A stretch of DNA of 6,954 bases. Origin: Thiotrichaceae bacterium. Its GTDB lineage: Bacteria; Pseudomonadota; Gammaproteobacteria; Thiotrichales; Thiotrichaceae. A model generated the notes under the pieces. The model searched no databases. It was not told the DNA's origin and was given only the letters and a program-made list of their open reading frames with translations. The stretch covers positions 1 to 6,954 of the forward strand of contig JALVDG010000423.1 in assembly GCA_027009095.1 (NCBI GenBank), read 5' to 3'. Shown one piece after another: positions 1 to 5,596 of this stretch (the first letter of the stretch is position 1; every line of letters begins with the position of its first letter). Made by a program: the position numbers and the translations under genes.

Positions 1-113
1 GAGGGGAAAAAAATAAATATTTTTCTTGCGTTCATTTTGTCGGAGCTTATTACCAAATATTGTGATGATAGATTAAGCTATAAGCATCTTAAATTCACAA
101 TAAAAAAAATACT
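1..113 (+). promoter_or_regulatory. AT-rich leader upstream of pilU
   Basis: No gene end is recognisable here: two forward frames stop at once or after a meaningless peptide, and the third runs into a frame that only shadows pilU. The stretch should therefore hold the pilU promoter. The best -10-like hexamer is TATAAG at 79-84 (five of six consensus bases), but no convincing -35 lies 16-18 bases before it. A short inverted repeat, AGCTTA at 44-49 and TAAGCT at 74-79, could be an operator or chance. The bases just before the pilU ATG are nearly all A and T, with no Shine-Dalgarno sequence. pilT, the usual neighbour of pilU, does not end inside this stretch. Confidence 0.35.
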
Positions 114-1370
114 ATGGATTTTAAAAACCTTCTACGCGTACTTGTCAAAAATGATGGCTCCGATTTATACCTTACTTTTAATGCACCTCCCGCAGCGAAG
201 TTTCAGGGTACTTTACGGGCATTAAGTAAAGAAAAAATGTCTGCAGAAGATTTAGAGGATATTGCTAAGTTCTTGATGACTGAAGAGCAACTCGCTCAAT
301 TTGAAAAAAAGCCTGAGTTGAATTTAGCCTTGGATGAGGAGGGTATCGGTCGTTTCCGTATTAATATTTTTAAGCAGCGTACACACTTGGCGATGGTAAT
401 TCGTAATATCAAAGTGGATATTCCAAATGCGGATAGCTTGGGTTTACCTGATATTCTTAAAAATATTATCATGGAAAAACGTGGTTTGATTTTATTTGTC
501 GGTGGCACAGGCTCTGGTAAATCGACCTCATTAGCGGCATTAATTGACCATCGTAATAGCAATTCAACGGGGCATATTATTACCATTGAAGACCCGATTG
601 AGTATGTTCATCCGCATAAAAAATGTTTGGTAAGTCAGCGTGAAATAGGGGTGGATACCGAATCGTATGAAGATGCGCTGGAGAATACGCTACGCCAAGC
701 GCCTGATGTAATTTTAATTGGTGAGATACGCACACAAGAGACAATGGAACATGCGATGGCGTTTGCAGAGACAGGGCATTTATGTCTTTCGACCTTGCAC
801 GCGAATAATGCAAATCAGGCACTTGATCGTATTATTAACTTCTTCCCAGAAGAGCGTCGCCATCAGTTATTGATGGATTTATCATTAAATCTAAAAGCAT
901 TTATTTCTCAGCGTTTGATTCCTACAGTAGATGGAAAACGTGTTGCGGCAATCGAGATATTACTAGGAACATCGACCATTCAAGAATTGATTATGAAAGG
1001 CGATATTCACGCGATTAAAGAGGTCATGGAGCGTTCTGAAGATGTTGGAATGCAAACTTTTGATAGTCACTTATTCAAATTGTATCGTGCTGGCACGATT
1101 TCTTATGATGAAATGATGCGTAATGCAGACTCACCTAATAATCTCAAAGTAAAAATTACGTTGCTAGAAAATCCTTCGGCTCAAGCAAGTACAGAAACAA
1201 ATGAAGACGGAGAGCCTGTAGCATCACCATTAGATAGTTTGGAACTCGCCCCAATAGAAGGGGAGGGAGAGGATGACGAAGATGATGATAAAGAGCTAGC
1301 AGAAATTAGAAAAGAAGCAGAGTTTCAGCGTATGCGTCGTAAAGCATTAATGGAGGGTGCTGAAGTTTAG
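114..1370 (+). CDS. pilU: PilU, type IV pilus retraction ATPase (PilT-dependent)
   Basis: This is a cytoplasmic hexameric ATPase of the PilT/GspE family that helps PilT retract type IV pili (twitching, surface attachment, DNA uptake). The 418-residue product starts MDFKNLLRVLV, as PilU proteins do, with a PAS-like N-domain to about residue 100. The RecA-like core follows: Walker A GGTGSGKST (130-138), Asp box IITIEDPIE (155-163), Walker B DVILIGEIR (198-206) and His box TGHLCLSTLHANNA (220-233). The segments NTLRQAPDVILIGEIRT and NNANQALDRIINFFP (to about 245) point to PilU rather than PilT. Residues from about 352 are an extra tail: an acidic run near 382-393 followed by a charged, probably helical end. 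PilU proteins I recall are about 380 residues long. The ATG at 114 fits the family N-terminus but lacks a Shine-Dalgarno sequence. The gene ends before a hairpin terminator and converges with smg. The PilU assignment is strong; the role of the tail is unknown. Confidence 0.95.
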   Translation: MDFKNLLRVLVKNDGSDLYLTFNAPPAAKFQGTLRALSKEKMSAEDLEDIAKFLMTEEQLAQFEKKPELNLALDEEGIGRFRINIFKQRTHLAMVIRNIKVDIPNADSLGLPDILKNIIMEKRGLILFVGGTGSGKSTSLAALIDHRNSNSTGHIITIEDPIEYVHPHKKCLVSQREIGVDTESYEDALENTLRQAPDVILIGEIRTQETMEHAMAFAETGHLCLSTLHANNANQALDRIINFFPEERRHQLLMDLSLNLKAFISQRLIPTVDGKRVAAIEILLGTSTIQELIMKGDIHAIKEVMERSEDVGMQTFDSHLFKLYRAGTISYDEMMRNADSPNNLKVKITLLENPSAQASTETNEDGEPVASPLDSLELAPIEGEGEDDEDDDKELAEIRKEAEFQRMRRKALMEGAEV

Positions 1371-1374
1371 GCGT

Positions 1375-1421
1375 TTGAAAAGAGAGGTGCATGACCTCCT
1401 TTTCAATCAGTTTATAATTTT
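1375..1421 (+). terminator. Rho-independent terminator after pilU
   Basis: The hairpin begins 4 bases after the pilU stop. The left arm, TTGAAAAG-A-GAGGT (1375-1388, with A1383 bulged), pairs with ACCTCCTTTTCAA (1394-1406) around a five-base loop GCATG, giving 13 base pairs. A T-rich tract follows at 1411-1424 after a short TCAG spacer. On the minus strand the bases after the hairpin are not T-rich, so it should act mainly on pilU transcripts, although its position 17 bases beyond the smg stop could also slow readthrough from that side. Confidence 0.75.
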
Positions 1422-1422
1422 A

Positions 1423-1899
1423 TTAATGATACTGCGGTAGTTGGTCGGCCAATGCAATGGACTCCATCCACGCATAAGCCGCTTCAGAGTTTGGTTGATT
1501 AAGCAGTAACATTAAAATCACCCATTTGAGTTTATTGAGATTAAAGTCCATATCCTGCAACGCTAAAATACGATCAATAGCACGTTCACGCATTGCTGGA
1601 GTGAGTACGTGCATTTCATCAAGAAACATCAAGTAACTTTGGCAGTCGCTATTTATCCAGCGGCATTCATAGTCTGAGAATACGCGAAATGATTTCTTCT
1701 GAGGTTCGGTAATATACTCAGTATCTTCATCAGCAAGACTTTCAAGCCAATCAAACGCATGGTCTATTCGTTTAGGAGGGAAACCAGCTTCAGTGAGATA
1801 GCCTTGTAATGCATTTCTATTTTGGGAGACATCATCTACTTCGGAGTAGTTTTCAAATAAGTAGAATAAAACTTCAAGGGTGCTTTCTTTTCTTTCCAT
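1423..1899 (-). CDS. smg: Smg family protein (DUF494), function unknown
   Basis: The 158-residue product matches the Smg/DUF494 family, a small soluble, probably cytoplasmic protein found next to dprA in many beta- and gammaproteobacteria. Family landmarks visible are LEVLFYLFENY (8-18), the L..AGF motif near 35-40, the WLESLAD segment (51-57), the FLDEMHVLTPAMRERAIDRILAL stretch (92-114) and LKWVILMLLLNQP (124-136). The length agrees with the E. coli protein (about 157). There is no signal peptide or membrane segment. The name comes from early genetic mapping and no biochemical role is established. The start at 1899 has only a weak AGAAG upstream. The gene lies 112 bases downstream of dprA on the same strand, with no clear terminator between, so co-transcription is likely. 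A stretch near 1918-1945 contains TATA-rich sequence that might give an extra weak promoter. Confidence 0.93.
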   Translation of the reverse strand: MERKESTLEVLFYLFENYSEVDDVSQNRNALQGYLTEAGFPPKRIDHAFDWLESLADEDTEYITEPQKKSFRVFSDYECRWINSDCQSYLMFLDEMHVLTPAMRERAIDRILALQDMDFNLNKLKWVILMLLLNQPNSEAAYAWMESIALADQLPQYH

Positions 1900-2011
1900 A
1901 AATTAATACTTCTAGCTGAGGGTGGCTATAAAATATATATTGCTAAAAGCGAATAGGGAGGGGAGAAAGTTTGAGTGCTAAGTAAACATAAGGAGATAGA
2001 TAAACTACGAA

Positions 2012-3175
2012 TTATGTTTCTTTTATTTTGGTGTAACTTCCTCGTCCGCTAGCAGCAATAAATCCATTTAATTCAAGTAGTAGTAGCATGGAGGAAAGTG
2101 CCTCGGGGGTCAATCCCGTTTGTATGACTAATTGGTCAATTGATATCGGGTCGTAACCCATTGTCTCTAAAATTAACCTTTGATCTGCATCAACAGGGGC
2201 TGAGGGTGTGGGATTGCTGTTTTCGGCTGTATTTTTATCATCATTAGATGGTGGTTGTTTTTTCTCTTTTAAGGTTAGTTCAAGTTGCGGAGCAAGTTCT
2301 TCAAGAATATGGTCGGCCGTTTCAATTAATTTTGCACCTTGACGTATTAACTGGTGACAACCACGTGCTAAAGGGTTGTGAATAGAACCTGGTATGGCAA
2401 ATACTTCGCGTCCCTGTTCGCTGGCATAACGTGCGCTAATAAGCGAGCCACTGCGTAAGGCTGCCTCTACGACTAAAGTACCAATACTCATGCCGCTGAT
2501 AATACGATTACGACGTGGGAAGTTTTTTGCCAGAGGAGATATGCCAATGGGGAGTTCGCTGACAATCGCACCTTTCTCAACAATTCTATGTGCTAAGGCG
2601 CGGTGTCTTGCTGGGTAAACTCGGTCGATACCCGTTGCAATAACCGCAATGGTGATACCATTAGCATCTAATGCACCTTTGTGCGCTAAACCATCAATAC
2701 CTAAAGCAAGCCCACTGGTGATAGAAATACCTGTCGCAGCGAGATGTTTGGCAAATTCATAACTATTATTTTGTCCACCTTGGGTGGGATTACGGCTTCC
2801 AACAATAGCTAATTGCGGATCATTAAGTAAATCAGCATTGCCATGTACATAAAGTAAGGGAGGAGAGACCGATATTTCTTTGAGTCGTTGAGGATAACGA
2901 GGGTCTTCAATGGTAATAATATGATGCTTTTCGGAGCTTTGTAGCCATTGTATATCAGGTTCGGCACTACTTATTTCTTGAGCCGTGATATTTTCGATAA
3001 GTGCCTCTTTTAAGCCTGCTTGTTTAAGTTGCTGATGAGAGGCATTGAGGGTATGTTCAGGCGTTTGAAAGGCATTGAGTAGCTTTTTATACTGGACACA
3101 ACCAATACCTTTCACACGCCATAATGCAATCCAATCTGCTAAGTTTTGTTCTTCTTTCACAAGCTTATTCGCCAC
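2012..3175 (-). CDS. dprA: DprA/Smf, DNA-processing protein of natural transformation
   Basis: DprA binds incoming single-stranded DNA in the cytoplasm and loads RecA on it during natural transformation. The 387-residue product has the full architecture: an N-terminal helical SAM-like region (about 10-70, including WRVKGIG), the extended Rossmann fold (about 80-295) and a C-terminal winged-helix domain (about 330-385). Key motifs are AIVGSRNPT (123-131), SGLALGIDGLAHKGAL (154-169), FPRRNRIISGMS (219-230), VVEAALRSGSLISA (235-248), EQGREVFAIPGS (253-264) and NPLARGCHQLIRQGA (267-281). A hydrophilic, low-complexity linker (about 303-330) joins the last two domains. The start is GTG; an in-frame TAA lies two codons upstream, so no longer start is possible, and no Shine-Dalgarno sequence precedes it. 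A weak -10-like TATATC (minus strand, 3182-3187) sits only 6 bases before the GTG. smg follows downstream. The reading frame is intact. Confidence 0.96.
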   Translation of the reverse strand: MANKLVKEEQNLADWIALWRVKGIGCVQYKKLLNAFQTPEHTLNASHQQLKQAGLKEALIENITAQEISSAEPDIQWLQSSEKHHIITIEDPRYPQRLKEISVSPPLLYVHGNADLLNDPQLAIVGSRNPTQGGQNNSYEFAKHLAATGISITSGLALGIDGLAHKGALDANGITIAVIATGIDRVYPARHRALAHRIVEKGAIVSELPIGISPLAKNFPRRNRIISGMSIGTLVVEAALRSGSLISARYASEQGREVFAIPGSIHNPLARGCHQLIRQGAKLIETADHILEELAPQLELTLKEKKQPPSNDDKNTAENSNPTPSAPVDADQRLILETMGYDPISIDQLVIQTGLTPEALSSMLLLLELNGFIAASGRGSYTKIKET

Positions 3176-3233
3176 TGTTTAGATATAAAATGTACTGATG
3201 TTAAGCAAATAGAAAAAATATTACATATTTTTC

Positions 3234-3261
3234 CTCCGCCCGATGCGTAAGCGAGGCGGAG
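3234..3261. repeat. Inverted repeat, hairpin 1 of the composite element
   Basis: CTCCGCC at 3234-3240 is exactly complementary to GGCGGAG at 3255-3261, with a 14-base loop. It lies at the dprA-proximal edge of the block, about 60 bases upstream of the dprA start. Confidence 0.6.
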
Positions 3262-3275
3262 CCAAAATTCCCATT

Positions 3276-3397
3276 CTAACCGCGCCGAGCATTTGCCCGA
3301 GAGAATGGATCAGCAGTGAAAGTGTTTGAGCGGAGTTTACGGAGCGAGTTTTTTCACTGCCCATTCTCTCGGGCAAAGCGCAGGAGGGAGCGGTTAG
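3276..3397. repeat. Nested long inverted repeat, hairpin 2 of the composite element
   Basis: There are three nested pairs of exact arms. Outermost, CTAACCGC (3276-3283) pairs with GCGGTTAG (3390-3397). In the middle, TTTGCCCGAGAGAATGG (3292-3308) pairs with its 17-base exact complement at 3361-3377. Innermost, GCAGTGAAA (3313-3321) pairs with TTTCACTGC (3352-3360). The 30-base apical loop (3322-3351) contains two direct copies of CGGAG (3331-3335 and 3340-3344). Unpaired internal segments separate the three stems. Exact conservation of 34 base pairs in nested order is far beyond chance and indicates a structured element. Confidence 0.85.
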
Positions 3398-3415
3398 CTG
3401 GGTCGCCTTTTCTTT

Positions 3416-3451
3416 GCTTACATTCTTTTGGCGAAGCAAAAGAAAGTAAGT
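3416..3451. repeat. Inverted repeat, hairpin 3 of the composite element
   Basis: CTTACATTCTTTTG (3417-3430) pairs with CAAAAGAAAGTAAG (3437-3450), with a single mismatch and a six-base loop GCGAAG (TTCG core on the minus strand). A further G-T pair extends the stem to 3416 and 3451. This tight hairpin could act as a transcription or mRNA-stability signal on the minus-strand LysM transcript. Confidence 0.75.
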
Positions 3452-3502
3452 CGTAGCCCTTTGCGGAATAAAGAAAAAGAACCCGAACTAGAAAGGGCTA
3501 CG
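3452..3502. repeat. Inverted repeat, hairpin 4 of the composite element
   Basis: CGTAGCCCTTT (3452-3462) is exactly complementary to AAAGGGCTACG (3492-3502), with a 29-base, A-rich loop. It directly abuts hairpin 3 and lies 50 bases beyond the stop of the LysM gene. Confidence 0.75.
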
Positions 3503-3552
3503 AAAACCTTCACCGATATTTTAAAAAGTGACTGCGTAGCATCAGAGTTTCC

Positions 3553-4752
3553 TTAAGGATTCCCTATCTTATACCCTTTTTTAACCGCATTCTTGGACTT
3601 TGTGACTAAAGCATAGCTTAACTTTTTTCCAACCTTATAAACGACCGCAGTAGCAATACGCTCAGGTGGTAGGTCTACTTTTACGGGTACTTTTGTTTTT
3701 AGGTATTTGTAGCTAACTTTTTCTCTTTTCTCATAAGGATCATTGACTGTTTTTCCTGGTGCATAGACACCAAGAATATGACCAGGTTTGACCCCTTCAG
3801 AGATACCACAGTCAAGGGTGATAATCATGCCAGTACCACTGATTAAATTGGCTTCATATAACGACAAAATAGTGGCTCTTACTTTGTGTCTTGGTGCAAC
3901 CATTGGCGCATTAAGCACAATTTTTTCATCAATATCTTTTAGTAAACGATCACCCACATGCACTTCACGTTTAGCATCTAATATGGTTGCACTTGCTACC
4001 TTGCCTTTGCTACGAGTAATCATGGCTTTGGCAGAATAGATAACTTCATAGCCTAGTAATTCATTAGTCTCAGGATCGTATAATGGTTTTCTTTTACGGA
4101 AAAGAGGATAAATCTGACCATCACGTCGATCTCTTAATTTCTTGATGTAGACAGTCTGACCTTCTTCTATCAGCAAATGATTATCCAGACCATCAACAAT
4201 ATAAGGTGCTTTTTCAATGGTTTCTTTGTCCAGCACACGAGGCCAAGCTAGGAAGGGAGCAAGTGATGAAATAGGTTTGCCACTACCTGTGCGCTCAACA
4301 CGAATTTGAGGGACTAATACCTCTATAATCTTATTGCCTTGTTTTACTTTGCGGCGTGATTGGTAGATGTATAACAAGTCACCAGGATAGATAAGGTGTG
4401 GATTTTTTATCTTTTGATTTTTATCCCATATTTCAGGCCAAAACCAAGGATCTTTGAGGAATTTATTTGAAATATCCCAAAGCGTATCGCCTTTTTTAAC
4501 TTTATAACGTGTTGGAGAGTTTGCTTTAAGTGGGATACGGGTGATTATCTTTTTGTATTTTGCTTTTGTTGCATAGCCACCGTTTGTATCTCGTTTTGGC
4601 ATGCCATAGTGACTATCGTAAGGATCTATTTTGGTGCTAGGCGTTGTGAGCTTAGGAATAGCATCTTCTTGCTTTTTGTGTGTACTACAGGCAACAGTTA
4701 GTAACAAAGAACTTGCTGATAGAATGGCTAATCTAGGTAGCGAGGTGGACAT
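3553..4752 (-). CDS. LysM-domain envelope lipoprotein encoded beside dprA
   Basis: This predicted secreted protein probably binds peptidoglycan. From the chosen ATG (399 residues) it has a hydrophobic signal segment (about 8-20) ending in LTVAC, a lipobox-like site with Cys22; Ser at +2 predicts outer-membrane sorting. A single LysM domain spans about 83-130 (YKVKKGDTLWDIS, an aromatic PWFWPEIW insert, and YPGD near the end). The remaining 270 residues are lysine-rich, with no enzyme motif I recognise. LysM proteins of this kind commonly sit between dprA and def. In-frame ATGs also occur at 4764 and 4794. I prefer 4752 because GAGAA lies five bases before it and because an extended -10 at 4802-4810 would place transcription start near 4795, leaving no leader for the longest form. 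The Thr at lipobox -3 is not ideal, so cleavage by signal peptidase I is possible. The hairpin block lies downstream. Confidence 0.88.
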   Translation of the reverse strand: MSTSLPRLAILSASSLLLTVACSTHKKQEDAIPKLTTPSTKIDPYDSHYGMPKRDTNGGYATKAKYKKIITRIPLKANSPTRYKVKKGDTLWDISNKFLKDPWFWPEIWDKNQKIKNPHLIYPGDLLYIYQSRRKVKQGNKIIEVLVPQIRVERTGSGKPISSLAPFLAWPRVLDKETIEKAPYIVDGLDNHLLIEEGQTVYIKKLRDRRDGQIYPLFRKRKPLYDPETNELLGYEVIYSAKAMITRSKGKVASATILDAKREVHVGDRLLKDIDEKIVLNAPMVAPRHKVRATILSLYEANLISGTGMIITLDCGISEGVKPGHILGVYAPGKTVNDPYEKREKVSYKYLKTKVPVKVDLPPERIATAVVYKVGKKLSYALVTKSKNAVKKGYKIGNP

Positions 4753-4801
4753 AATATTTCTCATTTTTATTATTTTTACGAAAGATGATGACATTTAATT
4801 T

Positions 4802-4810
4802 ATTGTAACA
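4802..4810 (-). promoter_or_regulatory. Extended -10 promoter candidate for the LysM gene
   Basis: The minus strand reads TGTTACAAT, which fits the extended -10 pattern TGn followed by a hexamer with five of six consensus bases. No good -35 is present, as is common for extended -10 promoters. Transcription would start near 4795, giving a leader of about 42 bases to the ATG at 4752. This is inferred from consensus matching only. Confidence 0.4.
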
Positions 4811-4829
4811 ATTCAGATTATTCCCACTT

Positions 4830-4847
4830 TTCCTTAATTTTAAGGAA
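4830..4847. promoter_or_regulatory. Perfect dyad TTCCTTAA-TT-TTAAGGAA, possible operator
   Basis: Two exactly complementary 8-base arms are separated by TT. The centre is about 43 bases upstream of the predicted start of LysM-gene transcription, a usual place for an activator site. A related palindrome TCCTTAAGGA lies at 3550-3559, spanning the stop of the same gene. No protein is known to bind either. The short loop argues for a protein-binding dyad rather than an RNA hairpin. Confidence 0.35.
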
Positions 4848-5004
4848 GAAATATGTGATTTAGAGCTGTAAATGAACATTTTACAACGTAAAAAACGAGG
4901 TAAATATGAGGGGTGTCAAGCTGAAATTATCACCAATTTATTCTTATATCAGACCTTTAGATAGTCTTAATTCGTTATTTTTCTTCTTCTAGTGTATCTT
5001 AGGC

Positions 5005-5010
5005 GATAAT
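5005..5010 (+). promoter_or_regulatory. -10-like hexamer GATAAT for the def-fmt-rsmB operon
   Basis: GATAAT matches five of six consensus bases and would start transcription near 5017, leaving about 46 bases of leader before def. The region 16-18 bases upstream is a pyrimidine run with no recognisable -35, so the promoter is either weak, activator-dependent or wrongly placed. Confidence 0.35.
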
Positions 5011-5062
5011 ATTATTGGAATAATTTCTGACTGGTGGTTATGGTTAAAAATAGGAAAAATTT

Positions 5063-5566
5063 ATGGCATTGTTAGATATATTGCGCTTTCCTGATCAACG
5101 TTTGCGTAAAAAGGCGAAGCGAGTGGAAAAGGTTGATGAAGAAGTACAAAAAATTGTTGAGGATATGTTTGAGACAATGTACGACGCACCTGGTATTGGT
5201 CTGGCAGCAACACAGGTAGATATACATCGTCAGATTATTGTGATGGATTTGTCGGAGGAGAAAAATCAGCCTTTGTGTTTGATCAACCCTGAAATTTTAC
5301 ATTCTGAAGGTACAAAAAAGCATGAAGAGGGTTGCCTTTCTGTTCCTGCTTATTATGCAGAAGTAGAACGAGCAGACAGGATAAAAATACAGGCGTTAGA
5401 TCAGCAAGGTGAGCGCTTTGAGCTAGAAGCAGATGAATTATTATCCGTTTGTATTCAACACGAAATGGATCACCTTCAAGGTAAATTATTTGTTGATTAT
5501 CTTTCACCTTTAAAGCAGCAACGATTACGTAAAAAATTAGAAAAAATGGCAAAACAAAAAGTTTAG
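5063..5566 (+). CDS. def: Peptide deformylase
   Basis: This cytoplasmic metalloenzyme removes the N-formyl group from the initiator methionine of nascent proteins at the ribosome exit. The 167-residue product has the usual bacterial (class I) length and all three defining motifs: GIGLAATQ (44-51), EGCLS (89-93, metal ligand Cys91) and HEMDH (133-137, metal ligands His133 and His137, catalytic Glu134). The N-terminus [15 protein letters not shown] is typical and the C-terminus is the usual basic helix. AGGA at 5052-5055, seven bases before the ATG, supports this start. It is the first gene of an operon with fmt, its functional partner, and stands 30 bases ahead of it. No active-site residue is missing. 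Confidence 0.97.
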   Translation: MALLDILRFPDQRLRKKAKRVEKVDEEVQKIVEDMFETMYDAPGIGLAATQVDIHRQIIVMDLSEEKNQPLCLINPEILHSEGTKKHEEGCLSVPAYYAEVERADRIKIQALDQQGERFELEADELLSVCIQHEMDHLQGKLFVDYLSPLKQQRLRKKLEKMAKQKV

Positions 5567-5596
5567 CGATTTAATGTATTAGGATTTAAAATAAAA

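Larger units (their letters stand above)
3225..3522. repeat. Composite hairpin-rich intergenic repeat element (probable dispersed repeat)
   Basis: This fills most of the 377-base gap between dprA and the LysM gene. It is visibly GC-richer than its flanks and packed with four inverted repeats (listed separately), which together occupy most of 3234-3502. A 72-codon open frame on the minus strand (3221-3439) crosses the repeats, has biased low-quality sequence and resembles no family, so it is not called as a gene. The style, with a purine-rich GAGCGGAG-like core inside paired arms and a CTTTGCTTAC...GTAAG hairpin, recalls dispersed intergenic repeats I have seen in other proteobacterial genomes; that is memory, not a search. 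ATATTTT occurs at both edges (3225-3231 and 3516-3522) and could be a target duplication or chance. The block might also end or stabilise the LysM transcript. Confidence 0.65.
4753..5062. promoter_or_regulatory. Divergent promoter region between the LysM gene and def
   Basis: These 310 bases separate two divergent genes and contain no convincing coding sequence beyond possible N-terminal extensions of the LysM gene. They hold a minus-strand extended -10 (4802-4810), an 8-base-pair dyad (4830-4847), a looser dyad TGTAAA-7-TTTACA (4867-4872 and 4880-4885) and a -10-like GATAAT for def (5005-5010). A further AT dyad, ATTATT-GG-AATAAT (5011-5024), directly follows that hexamer. A 28-codon open frame at 4906-4992 has a good ribosome site but no other support. 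I see no riboswitch fold I can name. Confidence 0.6.

Noticed and set aside
1..35. Possible minus-strand gene start (MNARKIF...) running off the left edge
   Set aside because: Only 11 codons are visible, with no clear ribosome site; too little to call a divergent gene.
37..225. Plus-strand open frame of 62 codons overlapping the pilU start
   Set aside because: It overlaps the conserved PilU N-terminus in another frame and shows no family features.
296..822. Two minus-strand open frames inside pilU
   Set aside because: Both lie antisense to strongly conserved ATPase motifs and have no recognisable domain.
1900..2011. Search for a terminator between dprA and smg
   Set aside because: No stem followed by a T-run was found on the minus strand; the gap seems compatible with readthrough.
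1985..2050. AAGGAGA followed by a short plus-strand frame at ATG 2013
   Set aside because: The spacing is about 19 bases, the frame has only about a dozen codons and it overlaps the end of dprA.
3221..3439. 72-codon minus-strand open frame in the dprA-LysM gap
   Set aside because: It is formed by the arms of the inverted repeats; the peptide has no domain and no ribosome site that I can see.
3788..4039. Plus-strand open frame inside the LysM gene
   Set aside because: Antisense shadow of a clear coding sequence.
4872..4964. 30-codon plus-strand frame starting MNILQRKK
   Set aside because: It has no ribosome site, overlaps the better 4906 frame, and resembles no known peptide.
5283..5552. 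Minus-strand open frame inside def
   Set aside because: It lies antisense to the EGCLS and HEMDH motifs of def, which are certainly coding.
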